Assembly (NCBI RefSeq): GCF_021290385.1
Contig: NZ_CP089928.1
Span: 1,720,501 to 1,784,500 of the forward strand
Direction: 5' to 3'
DNA length: 64,000 nt
DNA from: Microbulbifer sp. YPW16
Lineage (GTDB): Bacteria > Pseudomonadota > Gammaproteobacteria > Pseudomonadales > Cellvibrionaceae
Shown: positions 54,401-63,107 of the stretch, in pieces
How the letters are laid out: every line of letters begins with the position of its first letter
Position numbering within the stretch: the first letter of the stretch is position 1
Position numbers and translations under genes: made by a program
Notes under the pieces: model-generated
What the model saw: the letters and a program-made list of their open reading frames with translations, nothing else
What the model was told of the DNA's origin: nothing
Database searches by the model: none

Positions 54401-56748
54401 GACATGCCGGGCAGTTCCACCAGGCGCGGCCCGGCGGCAGGCAAAAGGACCTTCGCAGCCGGTATCTCCAGCGCCTCCAGGTAGAGGAGCTCGCGCCCGC
54501 CGCGGGTGGTGGCAAGTACCCGCTCCGCACTGGTATCGCCGGCCTGCAGTAACAGGCCGCCACCCCAGGCCAGGCGCAGTTCGCTCTCCTGCTCGAGTTT
54601 GTCCATCTCGAAACAGGTGGGCATCCCGGCGGAATTGCGATAAAGCAATACTTCCCAGGCCGGCGGCAGGCACCCCTGTAATTGCGCCAGCGTGAATTCC
54701 TCCACCTTCAGGTTGGGGTTATCAAGGCTTGTAGTGCCGGGGCCGTCCGGCTCTTCCGTCCCATCGGCTTCACGGCGCGAGCGCGCCAATTCTTCCGGCA
54801 GCAGGCCCTTTTCTGCCCCGATTGCGAATTCGCCATCACCAGCCGGGCTTCCCGGCGACGCACCTCCCCCGGCGCGCCCCGTGCCAGGACCAGTGGCCCT
54901 CTCCCCGCCCGCCAGGCGCAACATTGCCGGCCCCCCGTGCAGGCCGGTGAGCAGTAGGCCGGTGGGCTGGTGCAGGCCGTCGGCCAGCAGCAGTCGTTCC
55001 AGCACCAGCTCGCCCGCCACCAGGTATCCCGCTTCGCCGCCCTGCCAGGCAAAGCTGCCGCGTCCCTGCAGGTGCTGTGCGCGCCCGCAAAGGGGGCGCA
55101 GGTCTTTCGGCAATGCAGCATCGGGGACACAACCCGACAGGTGTGCCAGCGAGAAATCCTGCACCAGGTAGGGCGTCTCGCCACCCAGCAGGTTAAGCCG
55201 CTGCCAGCGCAATGCCTCCAGCTCGAGCAGTTGCTTCTGCTCCCCACGACGACCCGCTGCCGGCTTCTGCCACAGTTGCAGCTGCCCCAGGCGCAGGGGG
55301 CCACTGCTGGCACCCAGGGGCAGGTCCCGGGTGCTGTCGGGGAAGCGAAAACCGAGTCGCTCCGGGGTTTTCAGGCCCGCCAGCCGACCGCAATAATCCG
55401 GTATCCCCCACAGTCGCCCGGGCAGGCAGCCGCTGGCACTTTCCAGCTGGAAGGCGTCCAGGGACAGGCGGCGTGACTTGCCACGGTATTCCAGGGAGGA
55501 GGCGAAAACACTGTGGGCAGTGAGTGGGTCGTTGTTGGCACCAGCGACATCCAGCAGTTGTACCTGCCGCAGGTCCACCGGGCCACCGTGGATCACCAGG
55601 CGGTTCTGCCAGTCGATAGTGGTGGGGTCGGGCAGGTTCATACTGCCGGCGCGCACGCAGTAGTGCATCCCCGGCCGGCGCCACGCCGGCGGACACCAGT
55701 CGAACGCGGTGGCACCGCCCTGCTGCCAGGCGAGCGCGCTTGCGCTGCGGGAGTATTCCATCTGGTTGATGTCCAGGGTTTCCGCGCGCCAGTCGGGCCA
55801 GCGCCGGTCACTGCGGCGCAGGATCACGCCCTGGCCGTTGCCACGCAGCCAACCGACCTGCGCGCCGGACCCGAAACTGAAAGACAGGTCGCCCTCCAGC
55901 TGTAACCGGCGGGCGATGCCACAGTGCCCGATGATGCGCCCGAAGGCGGGGAAGGCATCGGCCCATTCCTGCGGCAGGCAACTGCCAAAACGATCCGCCA
56001 CCAGTTCCACGGCAGTGATGCGGGTACCGGGCCGGGCAAACAACGCATCGGTCAGGTCAAGCCCTACCAGTACCGTATGGATCGACCGGGAACCCTGTTC
56101 ACGCACCAGTAGGTCACGCGCCGACAGTTTCCCGGCAGCCACTTCGACCTGCAGGGGGGTGTCGCCCTCGCGGTGTAGTGACAGCCGCCAGTCCTGTGCC
56201 GACAGGCGACTGAATTGCAGGCAATTGGGTTTCTTCCAGGCTTCGCGGGCGCGATAACAGAGCTGGCTGTCACGGATATAGAGCTGGTCGATCAACAGCT
56301 GAAAATCCCGGTCGCGCTTTTGCCCGCCCTCGCCCAGGTCCCAGCCGGCGACTTCCCAGATGCGCCGCACCTGCTCTCCCGGTCGCGATTCCAGGTCGAA
56401 CTCAACACCATCCAGCCAGGCGCGCTGGAAATGCATACGGCGCCGCAGCAGCTGCCACCAGCTGTAATCGAGCATCAGTTCGCGGGCACGCAAACCGCGC
56501 CCCTCGCGATTGCGCAATTCCACACCGTGGATTTCCACACGCAGGTCGGCAATCGACAGGTGCAGGTAACCGATGTCGGCGCGGTAACCCCGCTGCTCCA
56601 GCCAGGTTTCCAGGCGCTGTTCCAGCACCATGGCCAACACCAGCTGAAGCAGGCCCGTTACCACGACAATTCCCACCACCAGCCATAGCAGGCGCGCGAC
56701 ATGATCGGGACTTTGCTGGGCGGACTGCTTTGGCATTATTGATGACAC
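51481..56748 (-). CDS. Giant DUF748/AsmA-like envelope protein with paired-Cys repeats
   Basis: A 1755-residue protein: one N-terminal membrane anchor (LLWLVVGIVVVTGLLQLVLAMVL), a very long periplasmic body, and a C-terminal DUF748 part (about 1390-1640: DRQGQFRARLPIRQIYVKLENAG, ATPYMANLLGYKILQGQLD, MPVTGNLYDPSFSFSF) followed by an OmpA-like tail (FAPGSAELNDAARRQLDEVVETL). Between about 160 and 1255 there are about twelve repeated units, each with one Cys pair, often GCLP...C. DUF748/AsmA-like proteins bridge the inner and outer membranes, probably to carry phospholipids; the Cys-rich middle is unusual. Confidence 0.85.
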   Translation of the reverse strand: MSSIMPKQSAQQSPDHVARLLWLVVGIVVVTGLLQLVLAMVLEQRLETWLEQRGYRADIGYLHLSIADLRVEIHGVELRNREGRGLRARELMLDYSWWQLLRRRMHFQRAWLDGVEFDLESRPGEQVRRIWEVAGWDLGEGGQKRDRDFQLLIDQLYIRDSQLCYRAREAWKKPNCLQFSRLSAQDWRLSLHREGDTPLQVEVAAGKLSARDLLVREQGSRSIHTVLVGLDLTDALFARPGTRITAVELVADRFGSCLPQEWADAFPAFGRIIGHCGIARRLQLEGDLSFSFGSGAQVGWLRGNGQGVILRRSDRRWPDWRAETLDINQMEYSRSASALAWQQGGATAFDWCPPAWRRPGMHYCVRAGSMNLPDPTTIDWQNRLVIHGGPVDLRQVQLLDVAGANNDPLTAHSVFASSLEYRGKSRRLSLDAFQLESASGCLPGRLWGIPDYCGRLAGLKTPERLGFRFPDSTRDLPLGASSGPLRLGQLQLWQKPAAGRRGEQKQLLELEALRWQRLNLLGGETPYLVQDFSLAHLSGCVPDAALPKDLRPLCGRAQHLQGRGSFAWQGGEAGYLVAGELVLERLLLADGLHQPTGLLLTGLHGGPAMLRLAGGERATGPGTGRAGGGASPGSPAGDGEFAIGAEKGLLPEELARSRREADGTEEPDGPGTTSLDNPNLKVEEFTLAQLQGCLPPAWEVLLYRNSAGMPTCFEMDKLEQESELRLAWGGGLLLQAGDTSAERVLATTRGGRELLYLEALEIPAAKVLLPAAGPRLVELPGMSLEAARGCRPRKGSRDTGNTAECARLEDLALGNSFSIRADARQLAMDLGESRLGQARLLGAEDEYLAGIEDARVGLLKLDWSRPDKMPDRLRAQDVAVAEVHGCLPESVSLRPGLPRCGSVDDVRLQGSDDAAELRLGETVMKTSPVARPLWRFESARVAELGLDEEALLLRNLELREVQACGMRELLPPAVRARGVGDCIVAPRLEFTGVSRIGLGAAAPMVELAALQPEPIRLWQEGGDFARFGVDQLGWQRLRWSGGTELSVTDFRLGGFVGCDTGPVARAVEQVAEALEPPATEPCIRLRSLSLPGRQQLSLAGPFGSDGAIELDGLVISGRAGRPLEIRQLRLDQLSYGGESPFISLAGASGCLSADWFPGTGLTPCYQLGEIRVERRGVDPANGASTIYGLTVGEGRFTQDGFPSGLPSGLLLFDSLGADRVYLGEGLFAVDGLLLDTISGCLPRGYVAPIHHCFTLGRLDVDGSYRAGDQYLQLAKLDANELLVLGTDGRELVRATEIHTAQAVLREGEIGIPWLEASELGFLGRHEEAPEFKRHGWDSEVRQLRAEQVTYSTAANALEISDLEIERPKLILFRDKGGDFPIEERFGKLLGVEGEPEPATAERRPFRYRLHHATLQGGRFTWLDRQGQFRARLPIRQIYVKLENAGNYPEDDPATIVLKGRPGGYGELQLAGTLDYLATEKWNASLTASIANANLIPATPYMANLLGYKILQGQLDAVVDIIIHENKVDAVADMRLNKIRVRRVRDSDQLSVEESMIPLNVALYLLRDGKGDVRFTMPVTGNLYDPSFSFSFIFSELLQRAILEALFSYFTPLGFYSLGQLAWQRLMAVDFDPIEFAPGSAELNDAARRQLDEVVETLQERPEARPGICGIANARDWHALDPQTTPPMWHSRRTRETLYRYPPIEKLEELERLARRRSRAVARFLIEAGISADEFIQCAPDYNGRDFDEPRVEFSS

Positions 56749-56943
56749 TGGCGCGGGAGCAATGAATTTGGTGCAAGCGCTAACCGCACTTGTGCCCGGT
56801 AATTAAAGACCAGCGCCACGATTTTTTTTGGCGGCTGTCGCCGGCTTTCGCCATAATGCGCCCGACTTCCATGCGAATTCGGATCGAACAGATAGACTGT
56901 CTATCTCAACCAACCACTCACCCGGGTTTCCCGGCGAGCGATC

Positions 56944-59241
56944 ATGCAACAGAACCCTGATTACCAGGACATCGTCCTTGTCGGCGGCGGACACTCCCAC
57001 GCCATTGTCTTGCAGATGTGGGCCATGAACCCCCTGCCCGGTGTGCGCCTGACCCTGGTGTCCCCCGACGTACAGACAGCCTATTCCGGCATGCTGCCGG
57101 GGCTGGTGGCAGGCCACTACCAGCTGGACGAAACCCATATCGACCTGGTGCGCCTGTGTCGCGCCGCGGGCGCCCGCTTTATCCGTGCCCGTGCACGCCG
57201 TATTGACCCGGTCAGCCGACGCATCTCCCTGGAGGGCCGCCCGGAGCTGGAATACGACCTGGTTTCACTGGATATCGGCGCCGGCCCAGCCCGCAACCTG
57301 CCGGGTGCCCAGCGCGCAGTGCCGGTAAAACCCATCAACCGCTTCCACCATTTCTGGCAGCAGCTGCAGCAGCGTGTACTGAAGAGCCGCGAGCATATCC
57401 GTATCGGTGTGGTGGGTGGCGGCGCCGGCGGCTGCGAGCTGGCCATGGCTATTGCATGGTCGCTGGAAGAACAGATCTATACCGGGCGGGTCGAGGTGCA
57501 CCTGGTCCATGGCGGTGCGCACCTGCCCGACGGCTACCCGCTACTGGCACGCCGGCTGGTAGCGGGTGAACTGCGCCGGCTGGGAGTTACCGTGCACCGC
57601 AACTGGCGTGTGCAGGCGGTCACCGACGAGGGCCTGGTCAGTGACGACGATCGCACCCTGGCACTGGATGAAATTGCCCTGTGCACCAATGCGGGGGCCC
57701 ACCCGTGGCTGGCCGACTGCGGCCTGGCGCTGGATGAGCGGGGTTTTGTCCGTGTCGACGAGAACCTGCGCGCCGAAGGCTTTGACAATGTGTTCGCCGC
57801 CGGCGACACCGCCAGCTTCGTGCCGTCACCGCTGCCCAAGGCCGGTGTCTACGCGGTGCGCCAGGGCCCGGTGCTGTTCCATAACCTGCGCGCCGCGGTA
57901 ACCGAGCGTCCCCTGCGGGCCTTCCGGCCCCAGCGCGATTTTCTCAGCCTGCTGTCCTGCGGCGACCGGCGCGCGGTGGCATCCCGCAACGGCCTGGCCC
58001 TGGCGGGAGGATCCCTGTGGCGCTGGAAAGACCATATCGACCGTGCGTTTATGCGCCGCTTTGCCGAGTTACCGGTGGACATGGACCGCGACGGCGGACG
58101 GCAACTGTTCCGCCGCCGCCCCGAGGCGGTGCGCGAACGCGGCGGCGCCGCCCTGTCACAGATGCGCTGTAACGGCTGTGGCGCCAAGGTGGGTGCGGAG
58201 ATCCTGCAGCGGGCACTGCAGCAACTGCCGCGCCAGCAGTCGCAGTTCCTGCTGCGCGGCGCCGGTGACGATGCGGCGGTAATGGAGCTGCCCCCCGGCC
58301 AGCTGCTGGTGCAGAGCTCGGACCAGCTGCGGGCGCCCATCGACGACCCGTGGATCTTTGGCCGCCTGGCGACCCTGCACGCACTGTCCGACCTGTTTGC
58401 CATGCATGCACGGCCCGTGACCGCGCAGCTGCTGGCCACCCTGCCGGTAGCAGCACCGGAACTGGTGCAGCGTGACCTGCAGCAATTGCTCGACGGCGCC
58501 ATCTACGAACTCAACCGGCACGACTGCGCGCTGGGCGGCGGCCACACCGCCGAGGGTGCCGAAATGCAACTGGGCCTGACCGTCAACGGGCTCGCCGATG
58601 CCGGCCAGCTGCTTGAAAAGACCGGTGCCCAGGTGGGCGACCAGCTGATACTCACCAAGCCCCTGGGCATCGGCGCGGTACTGGCCGCGGAGGGCGCCGG
58701 TGCCGCCCACCCGCGCTGGGTGGAGCATGCACTGGCAACCATGCTGACCAGTAACGCCGGTGCCGCGGATGTGTTCGGGCGCTATGGCACCCATGCCCTC
58801 ACCGACGTCACCGGCTTCGGCCTGCTGGGCCACCTGCTGGAAATGCTGGCCGGCCCGCCGGCGTGTGGTGCGTCACTGGTGGCGGAGGAGCTGCCGCTGG
58901 TCGAGGGAGCCGCCGACTGTGTCGAAGCGGGCTGGTTATCCAGCCTGCATCCCCAAAATGCGCGCTTTTACGACCGGGTGCAGAACCCGCGTGCCTGGCA
59001 GCCGCTGCCACACTGGGCGCTGCTGGCGGACCCGCAGACCTGCGGCGGCCTGCTGGCTGCGGTACCGTCGGACCGGGCGGGCGACTGCCTGCGCGAGCTG
59101 CACCGCGTAGGCTGCACCGATGCGACCATCATCGGCAGTGTGACGGAGATAACCGGTGACCAGCCGATTACCCTGCAGCGGGCCGGCGAGCAATCCCGCC
59201 CAGTCCCCCGCGCGGAGAACGCTGAGCCGGTACGCGCCTGA
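56944..59241 (+). CDS. selD: SelD fused to an N-terminal flavin oxidoreductase
   Basis: A 765-residue fusion. Residues 1-~390 are a pyridine-nucleotide-disulfide oxidoreductase/type II NADH dehydrogenase domain (DIVLVGGGHSHAIVLQMW, GVVGGGAGGCELAMAIAW, NVFAAGDTASF). Residues ~395-765 are selenide, water dikinase: catalytic Cys/Lys in RCNGCGAKVGAEIL (~407), AGDDAAVMEL, GGGHTAEGAEMQLGLTV, TDVTGFGLLGHLLEML, DPQTCGGLL. It makes selenophosphate; the flavin domain may supply reduced selenium or electrons. No selenocysteine machinery (selA, selB) is in the window, so its product may serve 2-selenouridine in tRNA. Confidence 0.92.
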   Translation: MQQNPDYQDIVLVGGGHSHAIVLQMWAMNPLPGVRLTLVSPDVQTAYSGMLPGLVAGHYQLDETHIDLVRLCRAAGARFIRARARRIDPVSRRISLEGRPELEYDLVSLDIGAGPARNLPGAQRAVPVKPINRFHHFWQQLQQRVLKSREHIRIGVVGGGAGGCELAMAIAWSLEEQIYTGRVEVHLVHGGAHLPDGYPLLARRLVAGELRRLGVTVHRNWRVQAVTDEGLVSDDDRTLALDEIALCTNAGAHPWLADCGLALDERGFVRVDENLRAEGFDNVFAAGDTASFVPSPLPKAGVYAVRQGPVLFHNLRAAVTERPLRAFRPQRDFLSLLSCGDRRAVASRNGLALAGGSLWRWKDHIDRAFMRRFAELPVDMDRDGGRQLFRRRPEAVRERGGAALSQMRCNGCGAKVGAEILQRALQQLPRQQSQFLLRGAGDDAAVMELPPGQLLVQSSDQLRAPIDDPWIFGRLATLHALSDLFAMHARPVTAQLLATLPVAAPELVQRDLQQLLDGAIYELNRHDCALGGGHTAEGAEMQLGLTVNGLADAGQLLEKTGAQVGDQLILTKPLGIGAVLAAEGAGAAHPRWVEHALATMLTSNAGAADVFGRYGTHALTDVTGFGLLGHLLEMLAGPPACGASLVAEELPLVEGAADCVEAGWLSSLHPQNARFYDRVQNPRAWQPLPHWALLADPQTCGGLLAAVPSDRAGDCLRELHRVGCTDATIIGSVTEITGDQPITLQRAGEQSRPVPRAENAEPVRA

Positions 59242-59377
59242 CCGGCTCCCGCAGTGGCACGCGCCAGCGCGGCATTGCCAAGCCGCTGCCGGCGCGAGAT
59301 ACTGCGCCCATAACTAATCAGAATCAGGTCTTCACAGTTGGGGAGTCGAATTCAAAAACGACACAGGAAGACCATCC

Positions 59378-60685
59378 ATGAAGCAGATCGTAATCGTCGG
59401 CGGCGGTGCCGGGGGGCTACAGCTCGCCACCCGTCTCGGGCACTATTTCAATCGTTCGCTACTGCCCGGCCGCACCCGGAAAAATCCCGCCGCCCGGGTA
59501 ACCCTGGTGGACCGGAACCGCACCCATATCTGGAAACCCCTGCTGCACCAGGTGGCCACCGGCTCGATTGACACCGGCCTCGACGCACTCAATTACCAGG
59601 TACATGCCCGCAAGAACCAGTTCAACTTCGAGCTGGGCAGCCTCGAGTCTGTCGACCGCGAGCGCAAGGTTATTACCCTGTCACCGGTTATCGACGAGGA
59701 TGACCACGAGCTGGTTCCCGCGCGGGAGCTCGAGTACGACTACCTGGTGCTGGCCCTTGGCAGCCAGAGCAATGACTTCAACACGCCGGGGGTGCGCGAA
59801 CACTGCGTCTTCCTCGACAGCAGTGAGCAGGCTCGCCGCTTTCACCGGCTGCTGCTGGACCGGTTCCTGCAGCTGGAAACCCGCACCACCGAGCGCCTGC
59901 AGATTGCCATTGTCGGCGGCGGAGCCACGGGCGTGGAACTGGCGGCAGAACTGGTGGATGCCGCAGAGCAGATGGGACGCTATGGCAAGATCGACAGCGA
60001 TGCACTCCAGATTACCCTGATCGAGGCGGGAGACCACCTGTTACCGGCCCTGCCCGCACGGCTCGGCAACAACGCCGAACGGGAACTGCAACGCCTGGGT
60101 GTACGGGTCATAACCGGCTGTGCGGTAGCCGAGGCGTCGGCCGACGGGCTGACCACTGCAGACGGCGAGAAAATCCCGGCGGCCATCCGTGTCTGGGCAG
60201 CGGGCGTCAAGGCGCCGGACTTCCTTTCCCGCCTCGATGGCCTGGCCACCAACAAGCTCAACCAGATTGAGGTTTCACCAGAGCTGGTATCGGATACCGA
60301 CCCGGACATCTTCGCCATAGGCGACTGTGCCGGCTGCCTGGATGCCAGGAATTTCCGCGTGCCACCCCGGGCGCAATCCGCGCAACAGATGGCTGGCGTG
60401 GCAGAGCACAACCTGATTGCCAGGGTTGAAGGAAAACCCCTGCGGGCATTTCGCTACAACGACCGGGGGTCGCTGGTATCCCTCAGCAAGCACACCGCGG
60501 TGGGCAACCTGATGGGAGCGCTGGTCAAAGGCAGCCTTACCATCGAGGGACGCGTTGCCGGGCTCGCCTATCGCTCGCTGTACCGCATGCATCTCGCTGC
60601 CGTGCACGGCTGGGCAAAAGCCATGGTGATCTACCTGGTGGGACAGGCCAACCGCTTTGTAAAACCGCGCATGAAGCTTCACTGA
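59378..60685 (+). CDS. ndh: Type II NADH:quinone dehydrogenase
   Basis: A 435-residue, single-chain NDH-2: QIVIVGGGAGGLQLATRLG (FAD), IAIVGGGATGVELAAELVD (NADH, ~183), VWAAGVKAPDFL, FAIGDCAGCLD and an AQSAQQMAGVAEHN quinone-site region. It passes electrons from NADH to quinone without pumping protons. Length and order match E. coli Ndh, and the C-terminal amphipathic end (GWAKAMVIYLVGQANRFVK) fits membrane attachment. It lies downstream of the SelD fusion, whose N-domain is related. Confidence 0.95.
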   Translation: MKQIVIVGGGAGGLQLATRLGHYFNRSLLPGRTRKNPAARVTLVDRNRTHIWKPLLHQVATGSIDTGLDALNYQVHARKNQFNFELGSLESVDRERKVITLSPVIDEDDHELVPARELEYDYLVLALGSQSNDFNTPGVREHCVFLDSSEQARRFHRLLLDRFLQLETRTTERLQIAIVGGGATGVELAAELVDAAEQMGRYGKIDSDALQITLIEAGDHLLPALPARLGNNAERELQRLGVRVITGCAVAEASADGLTTADGEKIPAAIRVWAAGVKAPDFLSRLDGLATNKLNQIEVSPELVSDTDPDIFAIGDCAGCLDARNFRVPPRAQSAQQMAGVAEHNLIARVEGKPLRAFRYNDRGSLVSLSKHTAVGNLMGALVKGSLTIEGRVAGLAYRSLYRMHLAAVHGWAKAMVIYLVGQANRFVKPRMKLH

Positions 60686-60769
60686 GCCGCGGCCCGGCCA
60701 ACCCGTTTTCGGGTACTCCGGGCCCAATACCGGTTTTCCACGCAACTGATCCAGAGCCGGGCATTGCCA

Positions 60770-61483
60770 ATGCGCTACCAAAATATCGTTGTACTGACCG
60801 GGGCTGGAATTTCCGTGGAATCCGGCCTGCAGACATTCCGCGGCGGCGACGGGTTGTGGGAAAACCATCGCCTGGAAGATGTGGCCACCCCGGAAGCCTT
60901 CGCGCGGGACCCGCAACTGGTGCAGGCTTTCTACAATGCCCGGCGCCGGCAACTGCTGTCGCCGGCAGTCGCCCCGAATCCGGCACACCAGGCCCTCGCG
61001 GAGCTTGAACAGGCCTGTACCGGAAATTTCCTGCTGGTCACCCAGAATATCGACGACCTGCACGAACGCGCCGGCAGCCGCGCGCTGGTGCATATGCACG
61101 GGGAGCTGCTGAAGATGCGCTGTAGTGCCAGCGGCCGGTTGTTCCCCCTCCGCGGCGATCTCACCGTCGATATGCCCTGCGCATGCTGCCACCGCACCGG
61201 CACCCTGCGCCCGCATGTGGTCTGGTTCGGGGAAATGCCCCTGCAGATGGATCGCATCTACGATGCACTCTCACGCTGCGACCTGTTTATCAGCGTTGGC
61301 ACTTCCGGCAATGTCTATCCGGCAGCAGGCTTTGTTGAATATGCCAATCTGGCCGGTGCCCGCACAGTAGAAGTCAACCTTGAACGCAGCCGTCTCGGCA
61401 ATGCCTTTTGCGAGCACCGCTACGGTAAGGCGTCCAGCACTGTTGGCGAACTCATTGGCGAGATACTGGACAGGCAGGAGTAA
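60770..61483 (+). CDS. cobB: NAD-dependent protein deacylase CobB (sirtuin)
   Basis: A 237-residue class III sirtuin: [30 protein letters not shown] (Tyr and Arg for succinyl/malonyl-lysine), [12 protein letters not shown], the catalytic His in VHMHGEL, zinc Cys in MRCSASG and PCACC, and HVVWFGEMP. It matches the E. coli CobB pattern point for point. It removes acetyl or succinyl groups from metabolic enzymes. ATG at 60770 is preferred over an in-frame TTG two codons earlier. Confidence 0.95.
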   Translation: MRYQNIVVLTGAGISVESGLQTFRGGDGLWENHRLEDVATPEAFARDPQLVQAFYNARRRQLLSPAVAPNPAHQALAELEQACTGNFLLVTQNIDDLHERAGSRALVHMHGELLKMRCSASGRLFPLRGDLTVDMPCACCHRTGTLRPHVVWFGEMPLQMDRIYDALSRCDLFISVGTSGNVYPAAGFVEYANLAGARTVEVNLERSRLGNAFCEHRYGKASSTVGELIGEILDRQE

Positions 61484-61519
61484 GGGAAAGGGAAATGGAA
61501 AGGGGAATATCGAACGTAA

Positions 61520-61552
61520 AAAAACCGGGCAGAAACCTTCTGCCCGGTTTTT
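61520..61552. terminator. Bidirectional terminator between cobB and MvaT-like gene
   Basis: Perfect 15-bp arms AAAAACCGGGCAGAA and TTCTGCCCGGTTTTT around ACC; T-runs follow on both strands. It ends both convergent transcripts. Confidence 0.92.
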
Positions 61553-61561
61553 CTCAGGTAA

Positions 61562-62035
61562 TCAGATCTTCCACTCTTTCACTGTTTCCAGCCCGTGCTC
61601 TTCAATCCACTGGTTCAGCTGCTTCGGGTTGCGCTTTTTCTTTTCCACGGTTCCGCCGGTGTAAGGATTGCGGTAATGGCCAACTTCCAGCTTGGGCTCG
61701 CTGGCCTTGCCGTTGGCAGCCTTACGCCCACGCTTCGGTGCCTCGCCATTACGCTTCAGCGAGCGGGCCACGCGCGCCTTCAGGGTCTGCACATATTCCG
61801 GTGCATCCTCATCATCGAGCTGGGCCACGAGCCAGTTCACAATGGCCTCACCACGGGCGACAAAGAACTCCTCTTCGTCCATCTGGTATTCAGCCGACAG
61901 GTTGACCAGCGCTTTATCGAAAGCAATTACACCGTCTTTTTTGCGTTCCGCCCGGGCCATCTGCTCCTGCAGCTCCTCTATTTTTGCCTGGTGCTCGGCA
62001 ATCTGCTGCTCAATCTGGTCAAACTCCTGAAACAT
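61562..62035 (-). CDS. MvaT/H-NS-like nucleoid protein (xenogeneic silencer)
   Basis: A 157-residue protein: an N-terminal coiled coil (FDQIEQQIAEHQAKIEELQEQMARAERKKDG), an acidic middle, a basic linker (KRNGEAPKRGRKAANGKA) and a C-terminal DNA-binding motif HYRNPYTGGTVEKKKRNPKQLNQWIEEHG, which matches MvaT. It probably coats AT-rich, foreign DNA such as the cassette array and the AT-rich gap upstream of itself. Its own leader is unusually AT-rich, which fits autoregulation. Confidence 0.85.
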   Translation of the reverse strand: MFQEFDQIEQQIAEHQAKIEELQEQMARAERKKDGVIAFDKALVNLSAEYQMDEEEFFVARGEAIVNWLVAQLDDEDAPEYVQTLKARVARSLKRNGEAPKRGRKAANGKASEPKLEVGHYRNPYTGGTVEKKKRNPKQLNQWIEEHGLETVKEWKI

Positions 62036-62639
62036 TCACTCCACCTCGACTCTTGCAATATTGATAGTGCTTGCTGGGACAATTCCTGCGCTGCCAAAAC
62101 GCTGCGGGCTGACTGGGATCATGCACGCACTGGCAGGAAACCAGGAATCTATTAAACAAATAAAATTTTTTAATACTTATTTATGTATTACCACCATACC
62201 GTCGCCGTTATTTTTACTTTCCCAGGGCATGGGCATATAACCCCGTAAAGGTTTCCAGCCAATCGATACTGGCGCACCTGAACGGGAAAAACGACGGTTA
62301 AACGGAGTGTTATTACCAGCCCCGGGGCTGTACGGAACCAAAAAACAGATTCCAGGCACAATTCCGAATAAAGGTTGGATAACTCGTTGCATCAATTATA
62401 TACATTCCGGCCGCTGGGGTATTGCGCGGCGGGGGGCAGAATAATAAGCCCTCCCCCCTAAATATCAACTGGTATTGCCTGCCTCACGGGATAACCACAG
62501 CCATAAAGAATCAATATTCCAAAAACACCAGGTAAGACTTACTTTTTGTTCTAAGGCTGCGGTGGCGCACAGTTCATCTGTTTGGCCCTGCCGATCCCAT
62601 GGCCTATGCTACTTGGGCTGGAAAAACCCGGGGGCCCAT
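62036..62639. other. AT-rich intergenic region upstream of the MvaT-like gene
   Basis: About 600 bases with no convincing gene. The part from 62140 to 62210 is very AT-rich (AAATAAAATTTTTTAATACTTATTTATG) and is probably the MvaT-like promoter. A 72-codon minus frame at 62177-62395 has a protein-like composition and a TATAAT near its start, but no ribosome site and no recognised family. A GC-rich hairpin lies at about 62430-62460. Confidence 0.5.
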
Positions 62640-63086
62640 ATGTCAAAACCGCATGATATTCACCAGATACCCACACTCGCTGCAGTCATGACGCCTTTTC
62701 CGTTACATATTGATATCAATGCCACGGTTGAGGCGGCACTGGAAATGATGGAAGAGCACGAGGTCCACCACCTGCCGGTAACCCGGGATGGAGACCTGGA
62801 AACGATTATCTCGCGGGGCGATATAGAGCGCGCCAACGCTCCGGGACACCGGCTGGAGGAGCAACAGCTGTATGTACACGACCTCTGTGCCCGGCGCCCC
62901 TATATTGCCGATATCCACGACCCCCTGGACCGGATCCTGATGGCCATGGCCGATACCGGCATCGGCTCGGTGCTGGTAATGCGCGAGGGCGAACTCGCCG
63001 GCATCGTCACGGTAACCGATGTATTGCGCTTCTGCGGCAAATTCCTGGCGGAGCTGGCGCAACCGGTAGACGATTCCATCGCCTGA
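62640..63086 (+). CDS. CBS-domain protein
   Basis: A 148-residue protein made of two CBS motifs: MTPFPLHIDINATVEAALEMMEEHEVHHLPVTRDGDLETIISRGDIERA and YIADIHDPLDRILMAMADTGIGSVLVMREGELAGIVTVTDVLRF. CBS pairs bind adenosine nucleotides and usually regulate a partner; none is attached here. The ATG at 62640 opens MSKPHDIHQIPTL, and the longer frame has no supporting site. The SLC13-type gene downstream faces the other way. Confidence 0.85.
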   Translation: MSKPHDIHQIPTLAAVMTPFPLHIDINATVEAALEMMEEHEVHHLPVTRDGDLETIISRGDIERANAPGHRLEEQQLYVHDLCARRPYIADIHDPLDRILMAMADTGIGSVLVMREGELAGIVTVTDVLRFCGKFLAELAQPVDDSIA

Positions 63087-63107
63087 ATACCCGCACCATT
63101 GGCAGGG

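Noticed and set aside
62177-62395. 72-codon minus-strand frame near the MvaT-like gene
   Set aside because: No ribosome site, no family and a plausible TATAAT too close to the start; kept only as a note in the intergenic entry.
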